This document shows, in pieces, positions 6,597-19,125 of a DNA stretch of 64,000 nucleotides (positions within the stretch are counted from its first letter, which is position 1; each line of letters opens with the position of its first letter). The notes under the pieces are model-generated. The model had not been told where the DNA came from and did not search any database. It saw only the letters and a program-made list of their open reading frames with translations. This stretch comes from Prochlorococcus marinus CUG1415 (GTDB lineage Bacteria; Cyanobacteriota; Cyanobacteriia; PCC-6307; Cyanobiaceae), in contig NZ_JAAORL010000002.1 of assembly GCF_017696015.1 (NCBI RefSeq), positions 372,001-436,000 of the forward strand. Direction: 5' to 3'. Position numbers and translations under genes: made by a program.

Positions 6597-6908
6597 GTTC
6601 AGAAAATTTTTTAAAATTTAAAACTACAAGATTTAGTTTTCTTCAAAATCACTAAATCGTCAACAAGTATGAATAAGATACGGTCTCAGAAAATAGAATA
6701 ATGAGAATATAGTTATTTCAAGGGGGTTCAAGGAACCTAATATTTGAAAAATAAATCTTACTGAAATATAAAGAATTATATAAAACAAATAGTTTTCCAC
6801 ATACTTTAGTTCATCAGCTATTTTTAAAACTTTAGTTGTGGAAAAGTTGTGAAAAATTTTTTCTGGCTAGGGGAAATATTTTAAAAAATTTCCAATTTTA
6901 TTTATCTT
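6597..6908. other. 312-base gene-free stretch with DnaA-box-like sites
   Basis: No coding frame is convincing here. Two inverted TTTTCCACA nonamers occur: TTTTCCACA at 6793-6801 and its complement TGTGGAAAA at 6837-6845, with a one-mismatch third (TGTGAAAAA, 6848-6856). TTTTCCACA is the DnaA-box form reported for Synechococcus elongatus. The surrounding DNA is very AT-rich. No dnaA or dnaN is present, so this is not evidently the replication origin. It also contains the promoter of the leftward DUF2811 gene. Confidence 0.4.
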
Positions 6909-7280
6909 TTAATCCATTGATTCCCACATTTTTTTTATTTCATAACATAAACTTTGTGCTATTGGTATCGGCCAATACATTTCAAAAGATCGCGTTTGGT
7001 CTTGACTTTCAAAAACAAATCTTAAACTCCATTCATTCTTTTTCCCTTCTAACTCAATATACCAAGGTAATTGCTCTATTTCTAAAGTAATAGCCTCCTC
7101 ATCCATTAATTCATTACTTATACTCAATATTTGTGAATTAAGTCTTAAAAGTAAAAGATATAGTGAATAAAATTCACTTCTTTGTAATTCAATTGACCAA
7201 TTATCAACCCCAATCAAGAAACAAAATTTGCCTTTTTTAAAATCTCTAAATAATCTCCATCTTTTTTGCTCTTTTAACAA
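6909..7280 (-). CDS. DUF1818 family protein
   Basis: A 123-residue protein with the layout of the small cyanobacterial DUF1818 family: KEQKRWRLFRDFKKGKFCFL near the N-terminus, GVDNWSIELQRSEFYSLYLL in the middle and MYWPIPIAQSL near the C-terminus. Its function is unknown. It lies 2 bases downstream of rpoZ on the same strand, so it is probably co-transcribed with the omega subunit. Confidence 0.85.
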   Translation of the reverse strand: MLKEQKRWRLFRDFKKGKFCFLIGVDNWSIELQRSEFYSLYLLLLRLNSQILSISNELMDEEAITLEIEQLPWYIELEGKKNEWSLRFVFESQDQTRSFEMYWPIPIAQSLCYEIKKMWESMD

Positions 7281-7282
7281 AA

Positions 7283-7519
7283 TTAACCAGGGAGCAAATC
7301 TGGTTGGTCTTGTTCATCGCTTAGTTCAATAATAGATCTTTGAACAGGTTTAATAGTTGACTCTTCTAATAGTCCATCAAAATCATCAAAACGCCTTTGT
7401 TTAGCTCTAAAAGCAATTCTTACTGTCGTCAAGTATCTATTAGTTGATTTTCTTATTAAACTCTCACCTCTTTTAGCAAGATCATTAGAATCAACAACTC
7501 TATTATTTGATATGTTCAT
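7283..7519 (-). CDS. rpoZ: RNA polymerase omega subunit
   Basis: A 78-residue omega subunit of the cyanobacterial type. The recognisable part is [20 protein letters not shown] (about 17-36), followed by [13 protein letters not shown]. Omega helps fold and recruit the large catalytic chain during polymerase assembly. The other polymerase genes in this window are far away at 52-61 kb. It is followed at once by DUF1818 and is divergent from the Hsp70-like gene. Confidence 0.9.
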   Translation of the reverse strand: MNISNNRVVDSNDLAKRGESLIRKSTNRYLTTVRIAFRAKQRRFDDFDGLLEESTIKPVQRSIIELSDEQDQPDLLPG

Positions 7520-7618
7520 AAAATCTTTTTTAATTTTTATTATATATTCTACAATTTATTGGCCTTATTAAAAACATAAATTACAAAACGAACTAAATTG
7601 ATTTATAAAAAGCTTTAT

Positions 7619-9187
7619 ATGGAAAAAAATTTATCTGGAACTCTTGCTATTGATTTAGGGAATACTAATACTGTAGTAGCTTTTCAGGATCAAAAAGATA
7701 TCAATTGTGTTTTAGTTGAGATACCAAATATAACATCATCTCCAGGAGTTATCCCTACAGCAGTTTGGTTCGAGGAACCTTCAAAAACTTTGAAAATTGG
7801 TATTAGTGCTTTAAAAATGAGGGATAAATCTAATGCGGATTTGTTTTTTCATTCAAATTTTAAAAGATTAATTGGAAATCCTATAGAAAAATTCAACCAA
7901 AAAAATATTTTACATCCTACTGAATGTGGCGAAAAATTTTTCAAATTTTTGTGGGCAAACATTCCTCAAACATACGAAATCAAAAGGCTTGTTTTAACTG
8001 CTCCAATTGATACATACAAGGGTTATAGAAAATGGTTAGTTAACCTTTGTGAAGAGATATCAGTAGATGAAATAGCTCTAGTTGACGAGCCTACTGCGGC
8101 AAGTTTAGGAGTTAATGTTCCATTTGGCTCCAAAATTATGACCTTAGATATTGGAGGAAGCACTATAGATATGAATATAGTCAAAATAGAAGGAGGAGAA
8201 GGAAAATCTAGCCCAATAGCTGAACTATTGAAATTTAAAGGAAATGATGTAAGCTCAATTTCAAAACAAAAACTCAGGTGTGCTGAAATAATCAGTAAAA
8301 CAGGCTCAAAAATTGGTGGTAAAGATATTGATCAATGGATAGTTGATTATTTTATTCCAGATAATAAATATGCAGTTAATCTTTTAAAGGCAGAAGAAAT
8401 AAAATGTAAACTCAGCTCATCGGCAATCGAATATGAAACTAAGTATCCAACAATATTATTAACTGAAGGAGATCAAGAAAATGAATTTTATCTTAGTAAA
8501 GAAATATTGGAGAAAATCATTATTGAGAATAATCTCCTTAATCACCTTACCTCCTTACTTAAAGATTTATTAAATGAAGCAAGAGGCAAATTTTGTACCG
8601 TAGATGATTTAAATTCAATTATTTTGGTTGGGGGTGGCACTCAAATACCATTAATCAGAGAATGGATAACACAAAACATTTCAAAAATTCAAATAAAGTC
8701 TCCTCCTCCTATTGAATCAATAGCTTTAGGAGCTTTAGCAATGACCCCAGGGGTTACTATTAAAGACATATTAAACAAAGGATTATCCATAAGATTATTT
8801 AATAAAAGAGAACAAAAACATTTCTGGCATCCTATTTTTTGTAAAGGTCAAACATGGCCAACTGATACCCCATTTCAACTGGTTCTTCAAGCTAGTAAAA
8901 ATAATCAGAAAATATTTGAAATAATTATTGGAGAAACAAAAAAAGAAAGAGAATATGATGTAATTTTTGAAAATGGATTACCAAAATTATCAGAGGTTCA
9001 AAGTGAAGAAGAAATTATTAAATGGGACAAAAATCCACTCAAAATTGAACTAAAAAATAAATCTAATCTTGGAGAAGACATCTTAAAACTTTTCTTTGAA
9101 ATTACTAAAAAAGCTGATTTATTAGTTAAGTGTTTCGATATCAAAGATGAATTTTTAGGAGAATATAATTTGGGAAATATTTTCTGA
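7619..9187 (+). CDS. Hsp70/DnaK-like protein, divergent
   Basis: A 522-residue member of the actin-like ATPase superfamily. It keeps the Hsp70 nucleotide motifs: AIDLGNTNTVVAF (about 10-22), VDEPTAASLGV (about 155), LDIGGSTIDMN (about 176) and ILVGGGTQIPLI (about 335). The C-terminal 150 residues are shorter and quite unlike the DnaK substrate-binding domain, and the acidic EEVD-like tail is missing. It is therefore an Hsp70 homologue, not the housekeeping DnaK. The ATG at 7619 is preferred to a TTG at 7598. No DnaJ or GrpE gene adjoins; a membrane J-domain protein lies at 46.3 kb. Confidence 0.8.
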   Translation: MEKNLSGTLAIDLGNTNTVVAFQDQKDINCVLVEIPNITSSPGVIPTAVWFEEPSKTLKIGISALKMRDKSNADLFFHSNFKRLIGNPIEKFNQKNILHPTECGEKFFKFLWANIPQTYEIKRLVLTAPIDTYKGYRKWLVNLCEEISVDEIALVDEPTAASLGVNVPFGSKIMTLDIGGSTIDMNIVKIEGGEGKSSPIAELLKFKGNDVSSISKQKLRCAEIISKTGSKIGGKDIDQWIVDYFIPDNKYAVNLLKAEEIKCKLSSSAIEYETKYPTILLTEGDQENEFYLSKEILEKIIIENNLLNHLTSLLKDLLNEARGKFCTVDDLNSIILVGGGTQIPLIREWITQNISKIQIKSPPPIESIALGALAMTPGVTIKDILNKGLSIRLFNKREQKHFWHPIFCKGQTWPTDTPFQLVLQASKNNQKIFEIIIGETKKEREYDVIFENGLPKLSEVQSEEEIIKWDKNPLKIELKNKSNLGEDILKLFFEITKKADLLVKCFDIKDEFLGEYNLGNIF

Positions 9188-9194
9188 ACTAAAA

Positions 9195-9731
9195 CTACTC
9201 AAGAAAAACTCCTTCTTCATTATCAATATTATTTAGACGTAAACTAATACTTTCATTCTTACTGGTTGGAACTTTTTTACCACAAAAATCAGGTTGAATA
9301 GGTAATTCTCTATGACCTCTATCTACCATTACTAACAACATCACTCTTTGAGGTCTGCCCCATGAATATAGCGCATCCATTGCAGCTCTAATTGTTCTAC
9401 CTGTATAAATAACATCATCTATCAAGAGAATTTCTTTTTTCTCAATAGGAGTTGGAATATCAGTTGCTTTTATTAGTCGAGTTCCAACTCTATTTTGATC
9501 ATCTCTATAAAAAGTTGGATCAATTATGCCTTTTCTTATTTTTAAACCTGTTTTACAGAATAATTCTTTTTCTAGAACTTCGGCAAGATCAATTCCTCTA
9601 GTAGGAATACCAACCAAAAGGAGGTTCTCTAGGTTTTTTACTTTTTCAATTATTTCGGAAGTTAAACGTGAAAGAGTTTTTCTAAGCTCTACATCAGTAA
9701 GTATTACGATCCTTTTTGTTTTATTAGGCAT
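9195..9731 (-). CDS. pyrR: PyrR: uracil phosphoribosyltransferase / pyrimidine regulator
   Basis: This 178-residue protein has the PRPP-binding motif LLIDDVIYTGRTIRAAMDAL (about 100-119), typical of PyrR, and the LVGIPTRG loop near 40. PyrR converts uracil plus PRPP to UMP and in many bacteria also binds pyr mRNA leaders as an attenuator. No pyr gene or attenuator is adjacent, so only the enzyme role is supported here. It converges on the Hsp70-like gene with 7 bases between stops. Confidence 0.92.
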   Translation of the reverse strand: MPNKTKRIVILTDVELRKTLSRLTSEIIEKVKNLENLLLVGIPTRGIDLAEVLEKELFCKTGLKIRKGIIDPTFYRDDQNRVGTRLIKATDIPTPIEKKEILLIDDVIYTGRTIRAAMDALYSWGRPQRVMLLVMVDRGHRELPIQPDFCGKKVPTSKNESISLRLNNIDNEEGVFLE

Positions 9732-9869
9732 AATTTATTAATAAATAGAATTCATTCAAAATTTTTCATAAATTAGCAAAAGCTAACTATTTTAAATATA
9801 AATTGTTAAATAGCATCTTTTAAAGCTAAATTTAAGATTGGATCACTGAACAATGAATTTGATCTAAAT

Positions 9870-11492
9870 ATGTCAAAGATTAGCAGCAAAAATATAAATA
9901 GATTAAATGTTCCTCAGAGCCCTGTAGTGCTTGCGATACTAGATGGATGGGGATATCGAGAAGATATATCCGATAATGCTATAAAAACTGCTAGTACTCC
10001 AATCATGGATTCATTATGGCATGCATATCCTCACACTCTAATAAGCGCTAGCGGCTCTGATGTAGGTCTCCCAGATGGTCAAATGGGTAATTCAGAGGTC
10101 GGGCACCTTACTATCGGTTCGGGAAGAATAATCCAACAAGAACTTGTAAGGATTTCAAATGTTGTAAAAAATAATCAGTTAGGCATAGTGAATCAGTTAA
10201 AGGAGATGGCTAATTCATTAAAGAAAAACAACTCTACTTTGCATATCACAGGATTATGTTCTGATGGAGGCGTACATAGTCATATTGATCATTTATTAGG
10301 TTTAATAAAATGGGCATCCGATAATGATATTAAAAAAGTTGCAATTCATATTATTACTGATGGAAGAGATACTCCCGCAAAAAGTGCATCTAAATATCTA
10401 AATCAAATAGATTCATGCATAAAAAAATTCAATACAGGTAAGATAGCCTCTATATGCGGAAGGTATTGGATAATGGACAGAAATCTTTTATGGGAAAGAA
10501 CAGAAAAAGCATACGCTAATTTAACTGATCCAGATATTAAACTAACAAATATTTCTCCTCAGGATTACATACAAAAAAGTTATGACAAAAATATAACTGA
10601 TGAATTTATAGAGCCCGCACGAATGTCTGAAACCTATCTTAAAGATGGGGATAGTTTAATTTGCTTTAATTTTCGTCCTGACAGAGCAAGACAAATAATC
10701 AAATCCCTTTCAATGAGTAATTTCTCAGATTTTGAAAGAAAAAATTTTCCAAATCTAGATTTAATTACTTTTACTCAATATGACACAAACTTCCCCGTTA
10801 AAGTTGCATTTCCTCCTGAATCTCTCAATAATTTTATCGGCCAAATAGTTTCCGAAAACGGACTAAAACAATACAGAACAGCAGAAACAGAAAAATATCC
10901 TCACGTAACATATTTTTTTAATGGAGGAGTAGAAATTCCTTTACCTGGAGAAGAGAGACATTTAATTCCATCTCCAAGAGTCGCAACTTATGATATGGAA
11001 CCCGAAATGTCTGCGGAAGAGTTAACTATAAGTTGTTCTAAAGCAATAAAAAGTGGAAACTATTCATTTGTTGTAATCAATTTTGCTAATCCTGATATGG
11101 TTGGTCATACAGGCAATATGAATGCAACAATTAAAGCTATAGAAACAGTAGATAAATGTATAGGTCAAATAGTTAATGCTACTGGAGAAATGGGTGGAAG
11201 CATTCTTATAACAGCTGATCATGGTAACGCAGAGGTAATGAAAGGGCCTGCAGGAGAACCATGGACGGCACACACTATAAATAAAGTTCCATTAATTTTT
11301 ATTGAGGGTGAAAAAAGAAAAATCCCAAATATGGGAAATGATATTTATTTAAGGGATAACGCTGGCTTGGCAGATATTGCACCAACTTTATTACAATTAT
11401 TGAATCTCCCAATTCCAAAAGAAATGACAGGCAAATCTCTAATTAAAGAAATCGAGTTAAAAGGTTATAATAAGGTCGTACAACACGTCTAA
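9870..11492 (+). CDS. gpmI: 2,3-bisphosphoglycerate-independent phosphoglycerate mutase
   Basis: A full-length (540-residue) two-domain iPGM of the alkaline phosphatase superfamily, interconverting 3- and 2-phosphoglycerate using Mn ions. Visible motifs are [11 protein letters not shown] near 22 (metal Asp), [14 protein letters not shown] near 73 (the phosphorylated Ser), [12 protein letters not shown] near 163, [10 protein letters not shown] near 271, [10 protein letters not shown] near 408 and [11 protein letters not shown] near 449 (late metal ligands). It is followed 27 bases later by secG on the same strand. Confidence 0.97.
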   Translation: MSKISSKNINRLNVPQSPVVLAILDGWGYREDISDNAIKTASTPIMDSLWHAYPHTLISASGSDVGLPDGQMGNSEVGHLTIGSGRIIQQELVRISNVVKNNQLGIVNQLKEMANSLKKNNSTLHITGLCSDGGVHSHIDHLLGLIKWASDNDIKKVAIHIITDGRDTPAKSASKYLNQIDSCIKKFNTGKIASICGRYWIMDRNLLWERTEKAYANLTDPDIKLTNISPQDYIQKSYDKNITDEFIEPARMSETYLKDGDSLICFNFRPDRARQIIKSLSMSNFSDFERKNFPNLDLITFTQYDTNFPVKVAFPPESLNNFIGQIVSENGLKQYRTAETEKYPHVTYFFNGGVEIPLPGEERHLIPSPRVATYDMEPEMSAEELTISCSKAIKSGNYSFVVINFANPDMVGHTGNMNATIKAIETVDKCIGQIVNATGEMGGSILITADHGNAEVMKGPAGEPWTAHTINKVPLIFIEGEKRKIPNMGNDIYLRDNAGLADIAPTLLQLLNLPIPKEMTGKSLIKEIELKGYNKVVQHV

Positions 11493-11519
11493 AGTAAATA
11501 CAAGCTTTTTATTTAAGCA

Positions 11520-11747
11520 ATGGTTCAATTTTTTAGTTGGTTATGGGTTCTTTCAGGAGTTCTTCTAATACTTTTAGTTTTACTTCATAGTCCCAAAGGT
11601 GATGGAATGGGAGGCATCGCAGCCAGTGGAAGCTCAATGTTCAATAGCGCAAGTAGTGCAGAAGCATCTCTCAACAAAATAACTTGGACTTTTTTAAGTA
11701 TATTTTTGTCTCTCGCAATTATTCTGAGTGCTGGCTGGATTTCATAA
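11520..11747 (+). CDS. secG: Preprotein translocase subunit SecG
   Basis: A 75-residue inner membrane protein with two hydrophobic helices (about 5-22 and 54-72). Between them is the conserved loop LLHSPKGDGMGGIAASGSSM, diagnostic of SecG. SecG associates with SecYE and stimulates protein export. It is probably co-transcribed with gpmI and is convergent with groEL, the two separated by a strong hairpin. Confidence 0.93.
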   Translation: MVQFFSWLWVLSGVLLILLVLLHSPKGDGMGGIAASGSSMFNSASSAEASLNKITWTFLSIFLSLAIILSAGWIS

Positions 11748-11756
11748 GTTTTACAT

Positions 11757-11784
11757 TAAAAAAGGGATCATTTAAAATGATCCC
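11757..11784 (-). terminator. Rho-independent terminator of groES-groEL
   Basis: A perfect palindrome, GGGATCATTT (11764-11773) and AAATGATCCC (11775-11784), folds into a hairpin of eight or more pairs. On the minus strand it is followed by a run of seven T (11763-11757), so it ends the groESL transcript 37 bases after the groEL stop. On the plus strand there is no T-run, so it would end secG transcripts less well. Confidence 0.85.
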
Positions 11785-11820
11785 GCAAATTAAAAAGTTA
11801 AACTATTAACTACTTTTAAG

Positions 11821-13485
<1,665 letters not shown>

Positions 13486-13509
13486 TTAATAATTTTTGAA
13501 ACAAACATT

Positions 13510-13821
13510 TTAGCTTACAACAGCTAAAATATCTTTTTCTGAGAGCAAGACATATTCATCTCCTCCCAATTTAATGTCTGTTCCAGCATATTTGCTGTAC
13601 AAGACTTTATCGCCAATACTCACTTCTGGAGTTTGTCGAGAGCCATCGTCATTTAGTTTCCCAGGGCCTACCTGAGCAACTTCTCCTACTTGTGGTTTTT
13701 CTTTAGCTGAATCAGGCAAAAGGATGCCCCCAGCAGTTTTTTCCTCAGATTCGGAAACTTTAATAAATATTCTATCTCCCAGTGGTTTTACTGTAGAGAC
13801 TGTAAGTGAAACAGCTGCCAT
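13510..13821 (-). CDS. groS: 10-kDa co-chaperonin GroES
   Basis: A 103-residue co-chaperonin that caps GroEL. It shows [20 protein letters not shown] (12-31) with the mobile loop [18 protein letters not shown], and [17 protein letters not shown] near the end. It is the first gene of groESL. I found no CIRCE inverted repeat (TTAGCACTC...GAGTGCTAA) in the 219 bases upstream, so regulation by HrcA is not supported. Confidence 0.97.
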   Translation of the reverse strand: MAAVSLTVSTVKPLGDRIFIKVSESEEKTAGGILLPDSAKEKPQVGEVAQVGPGKLNDDGSRQTPEVSIGDKVLYSKYAGTDIKLGGDEYVLLSEKDILAVVS

Positions 13822-15501
<1,680 letters not shown>

Positions 15502-15541
15502 ATATCTAAATATATATTTAACCTTCAATAATTTAAAATTA

Positions 15542-15946
15542 ATGGCAATTTCTCTTAAAGTTTTAGCTCCTAATAAAAATGTTTATCAAGGCGAAGCTGA
15601 AGAAGTAATTCTTCCTAGCACTACTGGTCAACTAGGTGTGCTGCCAGGACATATTTCTTTAGTTACCGCTATAGATATTGGCGTTTTAAGACTAAGAATG
15701 AATTCTCAATGGAAATCAATAGCTTTAATGGGGGGCTTCGCTGAAATTGAATCAGATGAAGTCATAGTTTTAGTAAACAATGCAGAAATTGGATCTGAAA
15801 TTAATGTTCAAAATGCTGAACAAGATCTGAAAGAGGCAAAATTAGCAATTAGTAAATTCTCTGAAAATGAAAAAAATCCAGAGAAATTTAAGGCTCTTAA
15901 AGAGATTTCGAAGGCTGAGGCTAGGATTCAAGCGGCTAAAAACTAA
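15542..15946 (+). CDS. atpC: F1 ATP synthase epsilon subunit
   Basis: A 134-residue epsilon subunit: N-terminal beta sandwich ([37 protein letters not shown]) and a C-terminal helical hairpin (about 90-134, rich in Ala, Glu and Lys). It is part of the rotor stalk and inhibits ATP hydrolysis. It follows atpD by 40 bases. It ends 3 bases before the convergent ycf65 stop. Plastid nomenclature calls it atpE. Confidence 0.96.
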   Translation: MAISLKVLAPNKNVYQGEAEEVILPSTTGQLGVLPGHISLVTAIDIGVLRLRMNSQWKSIALMGGFAEIESDEVIVLVNNAEIGSEINVQNAEQDLKEAKLAISKFSENEKNPEKFKALKEISKAEARIQAAKN

Positions 15947-15949
15947 TTT

Positions 15950-16426
15950 TTAAGCAGTGCCACAAAAAGTTACCTCAGGAAACTTTATCTTGGCTTCTTC
16001 TAATTTTTTTGTTTTACCCTCTTCTTGCCAATAATTTATTACTTCTGTAGCTTTATTTAAAATTTCAACTCTCTCATTATCTGTAATCCAACCTTTATTC
16101 TCTAGTTCGCTTTTTAATTTTTCCCAAGCATCATCTCTTGGCCAAAAATAATAAGCAGTTAGAGGACTAGGGCCTCCTCCTACTATTTGATCAACAGCTA
16201 AAGCCACATTATCAGGTAACCATAATACTTTAATAATGAATCTTCCTTCGTCAGGTTTGGGAGTATAACCCATAGGTACTCCATCCTCATCAATTTTGGC
16301 AGCAGCTAATACAGCTGAAGCACCCATCATTCCTGTATTGGGAGAAGAATTTTTAGATTTTGGATAATCACTGTTTTCTTCCTTTTTTTCTGTTGAATTT
16401 TGATTTAACTTATCTGATGAGGTCAT
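15950..16426 (-). CDS. ycf65: Plastid-type ribosomal protein PSRP-3 / Ycf65 (cS23)
   Basis: This 158-residue protein has a Ser/Asn/Lys-rich N-terminal extension (about 1-50) and then the conserved PSRP-3/Ycf65 domain: [38 protein letters not shown], then [24 protein letters not shown]-3 is a component of the small ribosomal subunit found only in cyanobacteria and plastids. The extension is longer than in many homologues and looks disordered. It stands alone, convergent with atpC. Confidence 0.88.
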   Translation of the reverse strand: MTSSDKLNQNSTEKKEENSDYPKSKNSSPNTGMMGASAVLAAAKIDEDGVPMGYTPKPDEGRFIIKVLWLPDNVALAVDQIVGGGPSPLTAYYFWPRDDAWEKLKSELENKGWITDNERVEILNKATEVINYWQEEGKTKKLEEAKIKFPEVTFCGTA

Positions 16427-16531
16427 TCACTTAATTATGTTCAATAAATAATTTATCAGTTTATGGACACATTTTGATTGATTGATTCAAAATTTCTTGA
16501 TTTTAATTATTGCTACTTTTCTAAAAAAAAT

Positions 16532-16690
16532 TTATCTATCATGTGAAACTTGATAAAAATCATAAATTGCAGCTTCTAATGAATCCCAAAGATCTTTAGG
16601 GATATCATTTTCTTCTGCAAACATTCCAAGTTGACTGGCCAAACCTCTTGCTTGAGAAAGTTTAGAATCATACGAATCTGATTTATCCAT
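16532..16690 (-). CDS. Small conserved-looking protein, 52 aa
   Basis: The frame encodes MDKSDSYDSKLSQARGLASQ, then LGMFAEENDIPKDLWDSLEA and AIYDFYQVSHDR. It is acidic, soluble and likely two helices. Codon use and composition look like a real gene, and it fills the gap between pepP and ycf65 on the same strand. Family and function are not recognised. Confidence 0.65.
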   Translation of the reverse strand: MDKSDSYDSKLSQARGLASQLGMFAEENDIPKDLWDSLEAAIYDFYQVSHDR

Positions 16691-16744
16691 TTTTAAAATT
16701 TAAACTTTATAAAAAATAAATCTATTAACTAAATAAGTCAAATA

Positions 16745-18070
16745 TTAAAATTCTAAATCAGAAATTTCTTTGAGTGCAGCAATACTTAAAATTTCTGGGT
16801 TTTTATCTTTAACCAGAACATCATCTTCAATTCTTATCCCAATACCTTTCCACCTTTCATCAATGCTGGGTTGTCCCTCAGGAACTGGTATCCTGTCACT
16901 AATATAGATACCAGGCTCTACAGTAAGAATCATTCCATTCTGTAATGGCACTTCATAGTCTCCCATTCTGTATGCACCTACGTCATGAACATCTAAGCCA
17001 AGCCAATGTCCAGTTCTATGCATATAAAGATGTTTATATAATTGATTATCAATTAACTCCTCAGTACTCCCGGACAATAAACCAATTTCTTTTAAACCTT
17101 CTATAAGGATAGTTAAAGCTACATTATGCACAGTACTAGAATTTGATCCGGTTACAGCACTTTTAATTGCAGTTTTCTGAGCACTCAATACAATTTCATA
17201 GATAACTTTTTGCTCTTTGGAAAATTTACCGCCTATTGGAATGGTTCTTGTTATGTCTCCGTTGTAATAATCGGTTAATGAGCAGCCAGCATCTACTAAC
17301 AACAAATCTTCCTTATTCAAAGGTGAGTTATTTGAAGTGTAATGCAGAATACATGCATTATCTCCTGAAGCAACAATAGAATTATAAGCAGGTCCTCTCG
17401 CCCCTTTTTCCAAAAAGAATCCCTCTAAAAGGCCTTGAATTTGTCTTTCATTTTTCTTAGATGAGATAGATTCTCTTACTAGTTCATGAGCTTCTGCTGA
17501 AATTTGTATAGCCTCTCTCATTCTCTTAATTTCAAATTCACTTTTAATTAATCTCATCTCATTTAAATAAATTTCTGGCGATTTTATAGAATTTGCACCA
17601 AACCCAAATCTTGAGCGATTTTCAAGTTGTTGTGAAAATATCTCCAGTACTATTTTCTCAATTGATGGATACTTACCAATTGAAAAAACGAGTTCATCAG
17701 AACCATTTATATAACCAGGCAGTAAATCTCTTAGTTCATTGATTGAGTGAGCTTTATCAGCCTTAAACTCTTTTTCAGCACCTTCTAAACCCCATCTAAA
17801 GCCATGCCAAACTTCACTAATTACATCTTTAGGAGCAACAAACAAAATAAATCTCTCTCCCTTTGGCTTATGAGATAAGAAAATGGCGACTGCATCCGGC
17901 TCATCAAAACCAGTTAAATACCAGAAATTACTATCTTGTCTAAAAGGATATTCACAATCTGCATGATGTTTTACAAGATTAGCCCCTGGAATAATAGCAG
18001 CCTTTCCATCTAATTTATCCAAGAAAATTTCTCTTCTTTCTTCAAATACTCTAGTATTAGGGTTAAACAT
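16745..18070 (-). CDS. pepP: Xaa-Pro aminopeptidase (aminopeptidase P family)
   Basis: A 441-residue M24B metallopeptidase. The N-terminal creatinase-like domain contains HHADCEYPFRQDSNFWYLTG (35-54). The C-terminal pita-bread domain carries the dinuclear metal ligands: VDAGCS and NGDITRT (two Asp, about 260-275), HRTGHWLGLDVHD (His, about 355), VEPGIYI (Glu, about 385) and RIEDD (Glu, about 415). It removes the N-terminal residue before proline in peptides. It is divergent from the CNNM-like gene. Confidence 0.93.
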   Translation of the reverse strand: MFNPNTRVFEERREIFLDKLDGKAAIIPGANLVKHHADCEYPFRQDSNFWYLTGFDEPDAVAIFLSHKPKGERFILFVAPKDVISEVWHGFRWGLEGAEKEFKADKAHSINELRDLLPGYINGSDELVFSIGKYPSIEKIVLEIFSQQLENRSRFGFGANSIKSPEIYLNEMRLIKSEFEIKRMREAIQISAEAHELVRESISSKKNERQIQGLLEGFFLEKGARGPAYNSIVASGDNACILHYTSNNSPLNKEDLLLVDAGCSLTDYYNGDITRTIPIGGKFSKEQKVIYEIVLSAQKTAIKSAVTGSNSSTVHNVALTILIEGLKEIGLLSGSTEELIDNQLYKHLYMHRTGHWLGLDVHDVGAYRMGDYEVPLQNGMILTVEPGIYISDRIPVPEGQPSIDERWKGIGIRIEDDVLVKDKNPEILSIAALKEISDLEF

Positions 18071-18144
18071 AAATTCTGTATTGGCGTGTTTTTAAAAAAG
18101 ATGGAAGAATGAACTAAAAGATATTTAGTATCTAATCTATTTTA

Positions 18145-19122
18145 ATGGAACCAAGTGTTTACGGTTTAATTTTACTTATATTTATTATCTTAATTGGGTC
18201 AGCATGTTGTTCTGGAGTAGAAGCGGCTTTTTTAGCCGTAAATTCAATTAGAATTTTAGAAATTGCCTCAAAACAGAAGCCTAAAAGTTCTGCGAATCAA
18301 CTCCTTAAACTTAGAAAACATCTCGGGAGGACTTTAACTGTAATTACAATTACTAATAATGGCTTCAACATCATTGGAAGTCTTATTTTAGGCGTATACG
18401 GTGCATTTGTAATAAATAGTAATTATGGCTTAACCCTGTTTTCAATTGTTTTTTATATTTTAGTTGTCTTAGTTGGAGAAGTACTACCCAAAGCTCTTGG
18501 TACAAAATTTTCAGTGCAAATAGCATTATTATCCGTTCCAATCCTAAGAATATTAAATAGTTTAATGAGACCATTCTTAATATTAATAGAGCAAATATTT
18601 CCAGTTATTACTGCAGAAAATGAAATTTCAACTGATGAAGAAGAAATTAGACAAATGGCAAAAATTGGAAGTCAGAAAGGTTTGATAGAAGATGATGAAG
18701 CAGCAATGATATTTAAGGTTTTTCAACTAAATGATTTAAAAGCTAAAGATTTAATGATTCCTAGGGTATCAGCACCTTGTCTTGACGGGTCTTCGAATCT
18801 TGATGAAATTAAAAAACTTATAATGTCAGATACCTCCCCATGGTGGGTTATTTTGGGAGATAAAGTTGACAAAATACAAGGGGTAGTTAAACGTGAAAAT
18901 ATGTTAGCAGAATTAATTAATGGGGAAAATAAAAGATTATTATCAGAAATTTGCGAACCTGTGGACTATATTCCCGAAATGATTAAGGCAGATCAATTAT
19001 TAACAAGATTTGACAAGAATCATAAAGGAGTAAAAGTAGTAGTAGATGAGTTTGGGGGATTTGTGGGAATTATTGGAGCTGAAGCTGTGTTGTCTGTATT
19101 AGCTGGTTGGTGGAAAAAATAA
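18145..19122 (+). CDS. CNNM/DUF21 membrane protein with CBS domain pair
   Basis: A 325-residue protein. The DUF21/CNNM membrane domain spans about residues 1-145 with three or four hydrophobic helices and the motifs GSACCSGVEAAFLAVNSIRI and VVLVGEVLPKALGTKFSV. A CBS-domain region follows (about 185-325; LMIPRVSAP and VVVDEFGGFVGIIG). The family includes Mg2+/Co2+ transporters and proteins once labelled hemolysins. The C-terminal CorC_HlyC domain is absent. It ends 3 bases before the GTPase gene. The transported ion is not deducible. Confidence 0.85.
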   Translation: MEPSVYGLILLIFIILIGSACCSGVEAAFLAVNSIRILEIASKQKPKSSANQLLKLRKHLGRTLTVITITNNGFNIIGSLILGVYGAFVINSNYGLTLFSIVFYILVVLVGEVLPKALGTKFSVQIALLSVPILRILNSLMRPFLILIEQIFPVITAENEISTDEEEIRQMAKIGSQKGLIEDDEAAMIFKVFQLNDLKAKDLMIPRVSAPCLDGSSNLDEIKKLIMSDTSPWWVILGDKVDKIQGVVKRENMLAELINGENKRLLSEICEPVDYIPEMIKADQLLTRFDKNHKGVKVVVDEFGGFVGIIGAEAVLSVLAGWWKK

Positions 19123-19125
19123 ATC

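Noticed and set aside
6793-6856. Possibility that this gap is the chromosomal origin
   Set aside because: No dnaA or dnaN nearby, only two exact boxes, and picocyanobacterial origins are normally next to dnaN; kept only as DnaA-box-like sites.
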